This document shows positions 42,391 through 51,423 of a stretch of 64,000 nucleotides of DNA, piece by piece (the stretch's first letter is position 1; every line of letters begins with the position of its first letter). The stretch is from Halobacterium litoreum (GTDB lineage: Archaea > Halobacteriota > Halobacteria > Halobacteriales > Halobacteriaceae). Under the pieces are notes generated by a model that was not told the DNA's origin, did no database searches, and saw only the letters and a program-made list of their open reading frames with translations. The translations under genes were made by a program, and so were the position numbers. The stretch is taken from assembly GCF_021233415.1 (NCBI RefSeq), contig NZ_CP089466.1, positions 2,542,001 through 2,606,000 on the forward strand, given 5' to 3'.

Positions 42391-43083
42391 GTGAAACGCG
42401 TCACGCTGTCCGTCGCGTACCCGCCCGAACTCATCCACCCGCTCCACCGCGAGGTCGTCGCGCGGGACGCCGCGACGCGCGCCGACCTCCTGACGTGGGG
42501 GCCGGTCGGGAGCGCCACCGGCCTCTCGTGGTTCGACGCCGACCGCGACGCCACCGCAGCGCTCCTCGACGCCGTCCCGCAGATGGCTGACGTGAGTCTC
42601 GTCGCGGGCGACGGCGGCACGTACGCCTTCACGCGACAGACCGAGTACGGGTTCGCCGACGAACTCCTCGAACTGGTCGTCGAGGCGGACGCGGCCTTCG
42701 TCCCGCCGCTCTCGTTCCGCGAGGACCGTACTGCGCGCTTCGAGGCGGTGGGCGAGTCAGACGCGCTCGCGGCGTTCTACGAAGCGCTCGCCGGCGTGTT
42801 GGATGCGAGCGTCGAGGCGGTCCACGACTTCCGGCGGGGCGGGACGCCAGCCGACCTCACGACGCGCCAGCGCGACGCGCTCGCCGCCGCCGTCGACCTC
42901 GGCTACTACGAGGTGCCCCGCGAAGCGAGCGTCGCGGACGTCGCCGACGCCATCGACTGCTCGTCGAGCACCGCTGGCGAACTGCTCCGGCGCGCCGAAC
43001 GCGTCGTCGTCCGGGACGCCGTCGCTGGTGAACCTGCACCCCGCCGGCCCCACCGCCCCCGCCTCGCCGGCGGCGACCCGTAG
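42391..43083 (+). CDS. Bat-like helix-turn-helix regulator
   Basis: Transcription regulator of 230 residues. The N-terminal sensor-like region (about 1-145) is mixed alpha/beta (MKRVTLSVAYPPELIHPLHREV). The C-terminal HTH (about 155-205) reads LTTRQRDALAAAVDLGYYEVPREASVADVADAIDCSSSTAGELLRRAE, the hallmark of the bacterio-opsin activator (Bat, HTH_10) family widespread in haloarchaea. Genes controlled are unknown; the divergent alpha/beta hydrolase is the nearest candidate. It starts with GTG and is leaderless. A strong inverted repeat, GCCCGGC...GCCGGGC, just after the stop (43084-43110) may terminate it. Confidence 0.88.
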   Translation: MKRVTLSVAYPPELIHPLHREVVARDAATRADLLTWGPVGSATGLSWFDADRDATAALLDAVPQMADVSLVAGDGGTYAFTRQTEYGFADELLELVVEADAAFVPPLSFREDRTARFEAVGESDALAAFYEALAGVLDASVEAVHDFRRGGTPADLTTRQRDALAAAVDLGYYEVPREASVADVADAIDCSSSTAGELLRRAERVVVRDAVAGEPAPRRPHRPRLAGGDP

Positions 43084-43209
43084 CCCGGCAGACGCTGCCG
43101 GAGCCGGGCGCGGGCGTGGACAGAACCGCCGCCAGCCGCCACACCACATTACACGTTCTCGAACACATCCCGGGCTCTAGAGTCGCGTCAATACGTGCAT
43201 GTGCGGAAA

Positions 43210-43218
43210 CCCTTATCC
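43210..43218 (+). promoter_or_regulatory. TATA box for serA
   Basis: CCCTTATCC is centred 27 bases before ATG 43241. Confidence 0.5.
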
Positions 43219-43240
43219 GCGCTCCCGGCGACTCACGGAC

Positions 43241-44824
43241 ATGAAGGTTCTCGTCACGGACCCCATCGCGGACGCCGGCCTCGACCGACTCCGCGACGCC
43301 GGCCACGAGGTAGTAACGGCCTACGACGCCGAGGGCGACGCGCTCCTCGACGCCGTCTCCGACGCCAACGCACTGGTCGTGCGGTCCGGGACGCTCGTCA
43401 CCGAGGAGGTCTTGGAGGCCGCGCCCGACCTCGCCATCGTCGGGCGCGCCGGCATCGGCGTGGACAACATCGACATCGACGCCGCCACCGACCACGGCGT
43501 CGTCGTCGCGAACGCCCCCGAGGGGAACGTCCGCGCCGCCGCCGAGCACACCGTCGCGATGGCGTTCGCCGCCGCGCGCTCGATTCCGCAGGCCCACGCC
43601 CGCCTCACCGACGGCGAGTGGGCGAAAGGCGAGTTCCTCGGCACCGAACTCAACGGCAAGACCCTCGGCGTCGTCGGCCTCGGTCGGGTCGGCCAGGAGG
43701 TCGCCAAGCGCCTCCACTCGCTGGGCATGGACCTCGTCGCCTACGACCCCTACATCGGCGAGGAGCGCGCCGAACAGCTCGGCGCGGAACTCGTGGAGTT
43801 CGAGGACTGTGTTGCGCGCGCCGACTTCCTCACGATTCACGTCCCGCTCACCGACGAAACCGAGGGCCTGATTGGCGAGGCCGAACTCGCGGAGATGGAG
43901 GGCGGCTACGTCGTGAACGTCGCCCGCGGCGGCGTCGTCGACGAGGACGCGCTCGCCGAGGCCGCCAACGACGGCGTCATCGCAGGCGCCGCCCTCGACG
44001 TGTTCGCGGAGGAACCGCTCGCCGACGACTCGCCCCTGCTCGACGCCGAGTCGGTCGTCGTCACCCCTCACCTCGGCGCGTCCACGCAGGCCGCCCAGGA
44101 ACACGTCGCCACCACTACCGCCGACCAGGTCGTCGCCGCGCTCGCCGACGAACCCGTGTTGAACGCCCTGAACGCGCCGAGCGTCGACGAGAGCGCGTTC
44201 GGCCGCATCCAGCCCTACGTCGAACTCGCGGAGACCGCCGGGAAGGTCGCCGCCCAGTTGTTCGACGACCGCATCGAGTACGTCGACGTCACCTACGAGG
44301 GCGACATCGCGAGCGAGGACCTCGAACTCGTCACGGCGAGCGCCCAGAAGGGCGTCTTCGAGCCGCTGGAGTGGCAGGTCAACGCCGTGAACGCGCCCCG
44401 CGTCGCCGAGGAGCGCGGCATCGAGGTCTCCGAGACGAAGACCCGACAGAGCGACGACTTCCAGAGTCTCGTCTCGGTCACCGTCGGCAACAGCGACCGC
44501 GACCTCACCGTCTCGGGCACGCTGTTCGCGGGCGACGACCCGCGCCTCGTGAAAATCGACGGCTACCGCGTCGACGCCATCCCGCACGGCCACATGCTCG
44601 CCGCGCGCAACCGCGACGAACCCGGCGTCATCGGTTTCGTCGGCACCGTCCTCGGCGACGCCGGCGTGAACATCGCGGGGATGTTCAACGCCCGCGAGAC
44701 CATCGGCGGCGAGGCGCTCACCGTCTACAACCTCGACTCGCCGGTGCCCGAGGACGCCCGCGACCGCCTCGCGAGCGACGACCGCATCATCGACGTGACG
44801 AACGTCCAGTTGAACGGCGAGTAG
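43241..44824 (+). CDS. serA: D-3-phosphoglycerate dehydrogenase
   Basis: SerA of 527 residues, first enzyme of phosphorylated serine synthesis. Substrate and NAD domains contain VVRSGTLVTEEVLEAAPDLAIVGRAGIGVDNID, the Rossmann motif GVVGLGRVGQEVAKRL (about 141-156), the catalytic Arg/Glu/His set in VNVARGGVVDEDAL and VVTPHLGASTQAAQEHV. An intervening domain (about 315-450) and a C-terminal ACT domain (EPGVIGFVGTVLGDAGVNIAGMFNAR, about 455-527) match the long class, usually subject to serine feedback. ATG 43241 is chosen with its TATA box. Confidence 0.95.
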   Translation: MKVLVTDPIADAGLDRLRDAGHEVVTAYDAEGDALLDAVSDANALVVRSGTLVTEEVLEAAPDLAIVGRAGIGVDNIDIDAATDHGVVVANAPEGNVRAAAEHTVAMAFAAARSIPQAHARLTDGEWAKGEFLGTELNGKTLGVVGLGRVGQEVAKRLHSLGMDLVAYDPYIGEERAEQLGAELVEFEDCVARADFLTIHVPLTDETEGLIGEAELAEMEGGYVVNVARGGVVDEDALAEAANDGVIAGAALDVFAEEPLADDSPLLDAESVVVTPHLGASTQAAQEHVATTTADQVVAALADEPVLNALNAPSVDESAFGRIQPYVELAETAGKVAAQLFDDRIEYVDVTYEGDIASEDLELVTASAQKGVFEPLEWQVNAVNAPRVAEERGIEVSETKTRQSDDFQSLVSVTVGNSDRDLTVSGTLFAGDDPRLVKIDGYRVDAIPHGHMLAARNRDEPGVIGFVGTVLGDAGVNIAGMFNARETIGGEALTVYNLDSPVPEDARDRLASDDRIIDVTNVQLNGE

Positions 44825-44861
44825 GCGGGACGACTTTCTCACCGGCGCGCGTTGCTCCGGT

Positions 44862-45305
44862 ATGGCCTCCGTCAGCGACACGTTCATCGAGAACCGGGAG
44901 CGCGTCCAGCCCGACGACGCGAACAACTACGAGTCCGCCCACGGCGGGAACGTCGTGAAGTGGATGGACGAGGTCGGCGCGATGTCCGCGATGCGCCACG
45001 CCGGCACGACCTGCGTGACGGCGCGCATCAACAGTTTCAGCTTCGACCGCCCGATTCCCACCGGCGACACCTGCGTCATCGACGCCTACGTCTACGACGT
45101 CGGGCGGACGAGCGTGAAGGTCCGCCTGCGCGCGTACCGCGAGGACCCCCGGACGGGCGAACGCGAGCAGACCACCGACTCCTACTTCGTGTTCGTCGCC
45201 GTCGACGAGGAGATGCACCCGACCGAAGTCCCCGAACTGCGCGTCGAGACCGAGCGCTGTCGTGAACTCCGCGAGGCGGCGCTCGAAGGCGAAGCCGAGC
45301 ACTGA
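44862..45305 (+). CDS. Acyl-CoA thioesterase, hotdog fold
   Basis: Protein of 147 residues in the BACH/YciA-like group: VQPDDANNYESAHGGNVVKWMDEVGAMSAMRHAGTTCVTARINSFSFDRPIPTGD, then YVYDVGRTSVKVRLRAYRED and a YFVFVAVD strand. Predicted active-site residues are the Asn in ANNY and the Asp in KWMDEVG. A paralogue is encoded at 28724; the two share the GG-x-V-x2-WMD core but differ in the C-terminal helix. It starts 37 bases after serA. Confidence 0.85.
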   Translation: MASVSDTFIENRERVQPDDANNYESAHGGNVVKWMDEVGAMSAMRHAGTTCVTARINSFSFDRPIPTGDTCVIDAYVYDVGRTSVKVRLRAYREDPRTGEREQTTDSYFVFVAVDEEMHPTEVPELRVETERCRELREAALEGEAEH

Positions 45306-45364
45306 CCGGACCGCGGACTACCGCAACCCTCGCGCTCAAATACGCGCCGTCCCTCCTCCCGGTA

Positions 45365-46540
45365 GTGACAGACTCCGCGACCGAGGAGCGACTGGTGACG
45401 GGGTACGCGGGCCGCCTGCTCGTCGCCGTCTCCGTCGGCTGGCTCGCGATTCAGGCGGGCCGGCTCGTGCTGTCGCCGTCGCTCCCCGCGGTGAAAGCCG
45501 ACCTCGGCATCTCGGACGCGCAGGCCGGCTTCGCGTTCACGCTCCTCTGGGGGCTGTACGCGCTCCTCCAGTACCCGAGCGGACGGCTCTCGGACGCCCT
45601 CTCGCGGAAGACGCTGCTCGCGTCGGGGCTGGCGCTCGTCGTCGTCGGGTTCGGCGCGCTCGCGTCCGCGCCGAACTACGCCTTGTTCCTGCTCGGGGCG
45701 GCCGTCGTCGGTGCTGGCGCGGGACTCTACCCGACCGCCGCCCGCGCGCTCGTCTCCGACCTCTACACCGAGAAGCGCGGCCGCGCGTTCGGCCTCCACA
45801 CCGCCTCCGGCGACGTCGGCGGCGTCGCCTCGGCGGGCCTCGCGGCGCTCGTGCTCGCCGTCGCGACGTGGCGCTGGGCGTTCCTCCCTGTCGTCGCCGT
45901 CGCGCTCGCGATTCTCGTCTCGCTGCACCTCTGGAGCCGGGAAGCCTACGTCTTCGAGCGCCGGTCGCTGGACGTCCGCGACACCGCCGACCGCCTGCTC
46001 CGCGGGTCGCGGTTCCGGTGGCTGCTGGTCGCGTACACGCTGTACGCGTTCACGTGGCAGGCGACCGCCGCCTTCCTCCCGACCTTTCTGGAAGTCGGCA
46101 AACAGTTCGACCCGCTGGTCGCGCAGGTCGCGTTCGGGGTGCTGTTCGGCGTCGGCGCGGTCGTCAAACCGACCGCGGGCACGCTCTCGGACCGCCTGCC
46201 GCGGCGCACCATCACGGTCGGCGCGCTCCTGTTGGGCGCGGTGTCGCTGGCGGGCGTCGTGCTCGCGGACTCCCCGGTCGCCTCCGTCGCCGCCGTCGTC
46301 GCGTTCGCCGCCGGCCTGATGGCGTTCCCGCCGGTGATGCAGTCCTACCTGATGGACGCGTTCCCCGACGACTCCGCGGGCGGCGACCTCGGCGCGATGC
46401 GCACCGTCTACATCGGCATCGGCGCGCTCGGCCCGACGTACGTCGGCACCGTCGCCACCGCCGCCGACTACCGGGTCGCGTTCTGGGGGCTGGTCGTCGC
46501 GTTGCTCGCGAGCGCCGCGCTCGTCGCCGTCACCACCTAG
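45365..46540 (+). CDS. Major facilitator superfamily transporter
   Basis: MFS protein of 391 residues with 12 membrane segments. The loop 2-3 signature is SGRLSDALSRKTLLASG (G-x-L-x-D-x2-x-R-K/R) and its repeat in the second half is AGTLSDRLPRRTITVGA. LYPTAARALVSDLYTEKRGRAFGLHTASGDVGG in helices 4-5 is typical of drug or organic-anion MFS members. The start is GTG 45365, with a TATA-like TCAAATACG 21-29 bases upstream. The stop shares CTAG with the convergent histidine kinase. Substrate unknown. Confidence 0.87.
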   Translation: MTDSATEERLVTGYAGRLLVAVSVGWLAIQAGRLVLSPSLPAVKADLGISDAQAGFAFTLLWGLYALLQYPSGRLSDALSRKTLLASGLALVVVGFGALASAPNYALFLLGAAVVGAGAGLYPTAARALVSDLYTEKRGRAFGLHTASGDVGGVASAGLAALVLAVATWRWAFLPVVAVALAILVSLHLWSREAYVFERRSLDVRDTADRLLRGSRFRWLLVAYTLYAFTWQATAAFLPTFLEVGKQFDPLVAQVAFGVLFGVGAVVKPTAGTLSDRLPRRTITVGALLLGAVSLAGVVLADSPVASVAAVVAFAAGLMAFPPVMQSYLMDAFPDDSAGGDLGAMRTVYIGIGALGPTYVGTVATAADYRVAFWGLVVALLASAALVAVTT

Positions 46541-48177
46541 GGCTTCGCGTGCCTCTCCACCGGTTCGACACCGGATACGCCGACGCGCACGCCGCCTCCG
46601 TCGCTCTCGTCGAGTGTCACCGTCCAGCCGTGGGCCGCCGCGATGTCGGCGACGATGGCGAGGCCGAGGCCGGTTCCGTCGTCGTTCGTCGTGTGCCCCC
46701 GGTCGAAGACGTCGTCGCGCGCGTCGGCGGGGATACCGGGGCCGTCGTCGGCGACGAAAAAGCCGTCCTCGGTCGGTGCCACGGTGACGGTCACCTCGCC
46801 GCCGCCGTGTTCTACCGCGTTCCGGAAGACGTTCTCGAGGAGGCTCTCCAGTTGCCCGGGGTCCGCGACGACGGCGCCGTCGACTCGCAGGTCGAGGGTC
46901 GCGTCCGCCGTCGGGACGTTGCTCCACGCGCGCTGTGCGACCGTCGGGAGCGACACCGCCGTCGTCTCCGGGTCGTCCACGCCGGCGCGCGCGAGTCGGA
47001 GCGTCCCCTCGATGATGTCGTCCATGCGGTCGTGGGCCTGCCGGACGCGGTCGAACTGCTCGGAGTCGCCGGTCTCCTCGGCGAGGTCGAGGTAGCCGTC
47101 GGCCACCGTCAGGGGGTTCCGGAGGTCGTGGCTGATGGTGTCGGCGACGCGCTCCAGTCGCTCGTTCTCGCGGTCGAGTTCGTGGCGCTGGCGCTCCAGT
47201 TCGGTGACGTCCCGAAGCAACAGCAGTTCGCCGTCCTCGTCCGTGCTCACGTCGGTCCGCCGCACGGTCAGCCACCGCGCCCCGTCGCCGCCGTCCACGG
47301 ACACGGGGTCGGTGTGGTCCGCGTCCAGCGCTGCGAGCACGGCGTCCGGGAGCACGTCGTCGAGGGTATCGCCAGCCGTCAACTCCGCGCCGAGCAGGCG
47401 CTCCGCGCTGGGATTGTAGTCGGCGACGCGCCGCTCGGCGTCCACGACGAGAACGCCGTCGTCCAACTCCGAGAGCACGCGGTCGTGGGCGACGGGCACG
47501 AGGTCGAACAGTTCGTAGCGCGCGATGGCGTACGCGAACGCCGCCGCGGTGACGCCGACGAACGCCTCCGGTTCGACGACGGTGGTGCCGGAGTAAAACG
47601 CCATCGCGGCGGCCCACGGCACGGTCACGCCAGCGAGCACGACCACCGTCTGCCGGCGGTACTGTCGGCCGACGCGCAACATCGCGTCGAGGAGCATCGT
47701 CGTGCCCGCGGCGTTGAGGAGATTCGAGTACGCCACGCCGACCCAGAACGCCGGGCCGAACTCGCGTTCGAGGCGGACCACGCCGTCGACGCGCTGGAGG
47801 CGCATCGACTCCCGGACGAGGTGGTGGGCGTCGTTCGTCACCGAGAGCACGAACACCGCGACCGGAATCACCGAGAGCGCGGCGAGGATGCGGGGCGTCG
47901 CCCACCTCTCGCGGTCGGTGTAGTCCGCCGCGAACGCGAACCACGCGACGGGCGTCGCGGTGATGCCGACGTACTGCACGACGACCGAGAACTGCGTTAC
48001 CGCGTACGACGTGGACGCGACCTGGAGCGCGTTACCGGCCGCCCAGACGGCGGCCGCCGCGGTGAACGCCGCCGCGCCGGTGGCGCCGGGCGCGTCTTGC
48101 CGCCACGCGTACCACGCGACGGTAGCGGCGACGACCGCCGACGTTGCCGAGAGAACGACACCGACGGTCACCTGCAT
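46537..48177 (-). CDS. Membrane sensor histidine kinase
   Basis: Kinase of 546 residues. The N-terminal 220 residues contain seven membrane segments, as in the HisKA_7TM sensor domain. A PAS-like domain (DRVLSELDDGVLVVDAERRVADYNPSAERLLG, about 228-325) follows, a helix with the H-box VADTISHDLRNPLTVADGYL (phospho-His near 344), then the ATPase domain: N-box ENVFRNAVEHGG, G1 DDGPGIP and G2 GTGLGLAI. The ligand is not known. No response regulator gene is adjacent, as is common in haloarchaea. A minus-strand TATA-like GGCTTATTCC lies about 29 bases before the ATG. Confidence 0.9.
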   Translation of the reverse strand: MQVTVGVVLSATSAVVAATVAWYAWRQDAPGATGAAAFTAAAAVWAAGNALQVASTSYAVTQFSVVVQYVGITATPVAWFAFAADYTDRERWATPRILAALSVIPVAVFVLSVTNDAHHLVRESMRLQRVDGVVRLEREFGPAFWVGVAYSNLLNAAGTTMLLDAMLRVGRQYRRQTVVVLAGVTVPWAAAMAFYSGTTVVEPEAFVGVTAAAFAYAIARYELFDLVPVAHDRVLSELDDGVLVVDAERRVADYNPSAERLLGAELTAGDTLDDVLPDAVLAALDADHTDPVSVDGGDGARWLTVRRTDVSTDEDGELLLLRDVTELERQRHELDRENERLERVADTISHDLRNPLTVADGYLDLAEETGDSEQFDRVRQAHDRMDDIIEGTLRLARAGVDDPETTAVSLPTVAQRAWSNVPTADATLDLRVDGAVVADPGQLESLLENVFRNAVEHGGGEVTVTVAPTEDGFFVADDGPGIPADARDDVFDRGHTTNDDGTGLGLAIVADIAAAHGWTVTLDESDGGGVRVGVSGVEPVERHAKP

Positions 48178-48284
48178 GACACCCGTAGGTTACGGTAGTC
48201 TGGAATAAGCCTACTGGCTTCTGGGCGGTGTTTCGACGTCTCTCGGGCGGTATTAGGGCGTCTCGGGAGCGAAAATTACTCGCC

Positions 48285-49532
48285 TCAGAGCGCGTCGAGG
48301 ACGCCGTCAGCGTCGGCGGGCACCGCCGTCGTGTCGCCGCCCGCTTCGGCCGCCGCGTCCGGGTCCTTCAGGAGGTGGCCGGTGGTCAGGCAGACGACGC
48401 GCTCGTCGGGGCCGACCTCGCCGCGCTCGCGCAGTTCCAGCAGCCCGGCGACGCTCGCCGCCGACGCCGGCTCGACGCCGATGCCGTCTTCGGCGAGCAT
48501 GCGCTGGGCGTCGGTAATCTGGTCGTCCGAGACGGCGACGGCCGTGCCGCCCGTGTCGTAGATGCCGGGGAGCGCCTTCGGCGCGTTCACGGGGTTCCCG
48601 ATGCGGATGGCGGTCGCGCGCGTCTCCACGTCGTCCCAGCGCTCGACGTGGTCCGCGCCGGCTTCGACGGCTTCGACCATCGGCGCCGCGCCCGCGGCCT
48701 GCACGCCGGTGAGCGTCGGCATCTCGCCCGCTTCCATCTCGCCGGCGGCGACGAGTTCGCGGAACGCCTTGTACAGCGCGGCCGTGTTCCCGGCGTTCCC
48801 GACGGGGAGGACGATGCGGTCGGGCCACTCGCCGTGGGCCGCAACGGACTGTTCGAGCATCTCGAACGCGATGGTCTTCTGGCCCTCCAGGCGGAACGGA
48901 TTGAGAGAGTTCAGGAGGTACGCCTCCCCGCGGTCGGCGAGTTCGGCGACCACGTCGAGGCAGTCGTCGAAGTTGCCGTCCACCTCGCAGATGCGCGCGC
49001 CGTGCAGCGCCGCCTGCGCGACCTTCCCGGCGGCCACCTTCCCCGCCGGCAGCAACACGAGGACGGGCGTGTCGGCGCGCGCGCCGTACGCCGCCAGCGC
49101 CGCCGACGTGTTCCCCGTCGACGCGCACGCGAGGCGCCCGACGCCGAGTTCGTCCGCGACGCGCACGCCGACGGTCATCCCGCGGTCCTTGAAACTCCCC
49201 GTCGGGTTCATCCCCTCGTGTTTCACGCGCAGGTCGGCGACGCCCGCCTCGGCCTCGATTTTCGGCGCCTCGTACAGCGGCGTGTTCCCCTCCTGAATCG
49301 ACACCCCGGACTCGAAGGGCAGCGATTCGGCGTACCGCCAGACGCCCTCGCCCGAGAAGTCGTCGAACGTCGGGTAGTCGGCGTACCGCGCCTCCAGCAG
49401 GCCGTCGCAGTCCGGACACCGGTACACAACGCCGTCGAACGGCGCGAGCGTCGCGCCACACTCGACGCACGCCAGCCACGCGCCGTCGTCGGCTTCGGCG
49501 GGCGCGCTGCCGCCGAGCGAGAGGTCGGTCAT
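48285..49532 (-). CDS. thrC: Threonine synthase
   Basis: PLP enzyme of 415 residues converting O-phosphohomoserine to threonine. An N-terminal zinc-ribbon-like segment has Cys22, Cys25, Cys39 and Cys42. The PLP lysine is Lys115 in MNPTGSFKDRGM, the phosphate loop is LPVGNAGNTAAL, and ACASTGNTSAALAAYGARA and EPASAASVAGLLEL fit the family. ATG 49532 is preferred to 49559; a TATA-like CGTATTTGTG on the minus strand is about 28 bases upstream. LysC, encoded 12.5 kb away, supplies the pathway. Confidence 0.92.
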   Translation of the reverse strand: MTDLSLGGSAPAEADDGAWLACVECGATLAPFDGVVYRCPDCDGLLEARYADYPTFDDFSGEGVWRYAESLPFESGVSIQEGNTPLYEAPKIEAEAGVADLRVKHEGMNPTGSFKDRGMTVGVRVADELGVGRLACASTGNTSAALAAYGARADTPVLVLLPAGKVAAGKVAQAALHGARICEVDGNFDDCLDVVAELADRGEAYLLNSLNPFRLEGQKTIAFEMLEQSVAAHGEWPDRIVLPVGNAGNTAALYKAFRELVAAGEMEAGEMPTLTGVQAAGAAPMVEAVEAGADHVERWDDVETRATAIRIGNPVNAPKALPGIYDTGGTAVAVSDDQITDAQRMLAEDGIGVEPASAASVAGLLELRERGEVGPDERVVCLTTGHLLKDPDAAAEAGGDTTAVPADADGVLDAL

Positions 49533-49593
49533 GCGAACGACTCGGTGACGGACACACAAATACGGGCCGGGTGGCGCGGGTTTTGCCGGTCCG

Positions 49594-50502
49594 TCAGTAC
49601 GCGTAACTGTGCTCGGCCACCTCGATACGCCCGTCCTCGCGTTCGGCCAGCGGCGCGTACCGGTCGTCGCCGAGTTCGCCGAGGTAGTCGGCGAACTCCT
49701 CGCGGAGTCCCTCGGGCGAGTCGTCCCAGAGGCCGACGGCGTGCTCGACGAGTTCGTCGGCGGTCGCGTGTTCGCGGTCCGCGTCGCGCGTGACGCCGTA
49801 GAACGCAGACGCCGCCATCTCGCGGAGGAGCACGCGGTCCTCCCACGCGTACATGCAGTCCCAGTCCGAGGGCAGGAACTGGACGCCGCGCTCGCGGTGG
49901 CGCGCGCACTCGCGGCGTTCGAGGTCGCCGATTGGCCGGAGTTCCACGTCGAAGGTGTCGTCGCCCATCTCGACGACGAAGTAGCCGCCGTAGCGCTGTT
50001 CGCCCGTCTCCGGGTTCGTGGCCTGCAGGAACGCGGCGTTCAGCCGTCGGTCCTTCCGCCGGCCGAAGTGGGTGTTTCCACAGAAGTGCGCGTTCCCGTC
50101 GAAGTGGTCGACGAGCCGCCACGTCTCCATGTGCGTGACGAGAATCGTGTCGGAATCGACGCGCTCGGGGTCGTTCGTGAACCGCTGGCCGCCGACCGTC
50201 ACGGCGCCGTCGCTCGGAATCTCGGTGCCGGCGTCGATGTCGTAGTCGATGTCGCCGAACAGGTCCTGGTTGCCCCACACCCACAGCAGGCCGTGGTCGG
50301 CGCGCTCGTCGAACTCGCACAGGTGGTGTTCGGTCTCCCGGAGTTGTTCGACACCGAGTTCGGCGTCGTGGCGCATCGCTCGCGTGAAGTCGCCGACGTG
50401 CACGACGTAGTCGAAGGACTCGCCGTCGATGTCGTCGAGGACGCGCTGGAGGGACTCGCCGTCGCCGTGGTTGTCGCCCATCACGAGGAACCGATTGCTC
50501 AT
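49594..50502 (-). CDS. Calcineurin-like metallophosphoesterase
   Basis: Phosphoesterase of 302 residues. Metal motifs in order are VMGDNHGDG (DNH instead of the usual DxH), VVHVGDF, WGNQD (GNxD), VTHMET and GNTHFG. A C-terminal half of about 120 residues, with ERRECARHRERGVQFLPSDWDCMYAWEDRVLLREMAA, is not part of the standard fold and looks specific to haloarchaea. The substrate is unknown. A TATA-like GGACTAAGTC on the minus strand is about 29 bases before the start; it also overlaps the end region of argF, 39 bases away. Confidence 0.83.
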   Translation of the reverse strand: MSNRFLVMGDNHGDGESLQRVLDDIDGESFDYVVHVGDFTRAMRHDAELGVEQLRETEHHLCEFDERADHGLLWVWGNQDLFGDIDYDIDAGTEIPSDGAVTVGGQRFTNDPERVDSDTILVTHMETWRLVDHFDGNAHFCGNTHFGRRKDRRLNAAFLQATNPETGEQRYGGYFVVEMGDDTFDVELRPIGDLERRECARHRERGVQFLPSDWDCMYAWEDRVLLREMAASAFYGVTRDADREHATADELVEHAVGLWDDSPEGLREEFADYLGELGDDRYAPLAEREDGRIEVAEHSYAY

Positions 50503-50541
50503 GTCTGAACGCCGAACGAACGCCGACTTAGTCCTCCCGTT

Positions 50542-51423
50542 CTAGTCCACCAACTCGACCAGCACCGCCTTCTGGGCGTGCAGGCGGTTCTCGGCCTGCC
50601 GCCACACCACCGAGTTCGGGCCGTCGATGACGCCCGCCGTGACCTCCTCGCCGCGGTGGGCGGGCAGACAGTGCATGAACGCCGCGTCGCCGAGGAGCGC
50701 GTCGTCCACCCGGAACCCCTCGAAGGCCGAGAGGCGCTTCTCGCGTTCGGCCTCGTCGCCCATGCTCACCCAGACGTCCGTGTAGACGGCGTCCGCGCCC
50801 GCCGTCGCCGCCTCCGGGTCGTGGCCGACGTCGACGCTCCCGTACTCGCTGGCGCGCTCGACCGTCTCCGCTGCGAAGCCGTACTCGGCGGGCGTGGCGG
50901 CCTGCACGTCGTAGCCCGCCATCGCCGCGCCGACGAGGAACGACGCGCCGACGTTGTTCGCGTCGCCGATCCACGCCACCGTCCCCGAGTCGCCGACGAC
51001 CTCGCGGAGCGTCAGCAGGTCGGCGAGCGTCTGGGCCGGGTGCGCGGCGTCCGAGAGGCCGTTCACCACCGGGACGCCGGCGTTCGCCGCCAGCGTCTCC
51101 AGGTCGTCGTGGCTCCCGACGCGCGCCATCACCGCGTCCGCGTACAGGCCGAGCGCGCAGGCCGTGTCCGCGACCGGTTCGCCCCGGCCCAACTGGATGT
51201 CGTCCTTGCCGAGGAAGACGGCGTGCCCGCCGAGTTGGGTCATTCCCACCTCGAAACTCACCCGAGTGCGCGTCGACGGCTTCTCGAACAGCATCGCGAG
51301 CGTTCGGCCGGCGAGCGCGGTGTGGGGGATGCCGTCGGCCTGCGCCTGTTTCAGCGCGGCCGCGTCGTCGAGCACGCTCGCCAGTTCCTCGGGTGTCAGG
51401 TCGTCTATCGTCAGGAAGTGCAT
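50542..51423 (-). CDS. argF: Ornithine carbamoyltransferase
   Basis: OTC of 293 residues, making citrulline from ornithine and carbamoyl phosphate. Carbamoyl phosphate motif is EKPSTRTRVSFEVGM (about 50-64), ornithine-side features include HPAQTLADLLTL, and the catalytic Cys motif is FMHCLPAHRGEE. It overlaps argE by 13 bases and is the last gene of the lysW-argXCBDEF operon. Slightly shorter than bacterial OTC (about 310-335). Confidence 0.94.
   Translation of the reverse strand: MHFLTIDDLTPEELASVLDDAAALKQAQADGIPHTALAGRTLAMLFEKPSTRTRVSFEVGMTQLGGHAVFLGKDDIQLGRGEPVADTACALGLYADAVMARVGSHDDLETLAANAGVPVVNGLSDAAHPAQTLADLLTLREVVGDSGTVAWIGDANNVGASFLVGAAMAGYDVQAATPAEYGFAAETVERASEYGSVDVGHDPEAATAGADAVYTDVWVSMGDEAEREKRLSAFEGFRVDDALLGDAAFMHCLPAHRGEEVTAGVIDGPNSVVWRQAENRLHAQKAVLVELVD

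Noticed and set aside
45182-48198. Very long open frames on both strands (about 920 and 980 codons) over the MFS and kinase genes
   Set aside because: They are Arg/His/Asp-rich shadows of the real genes caused by high G+C content; the true frames contain membrane segments, H-box and ATPase motifs.
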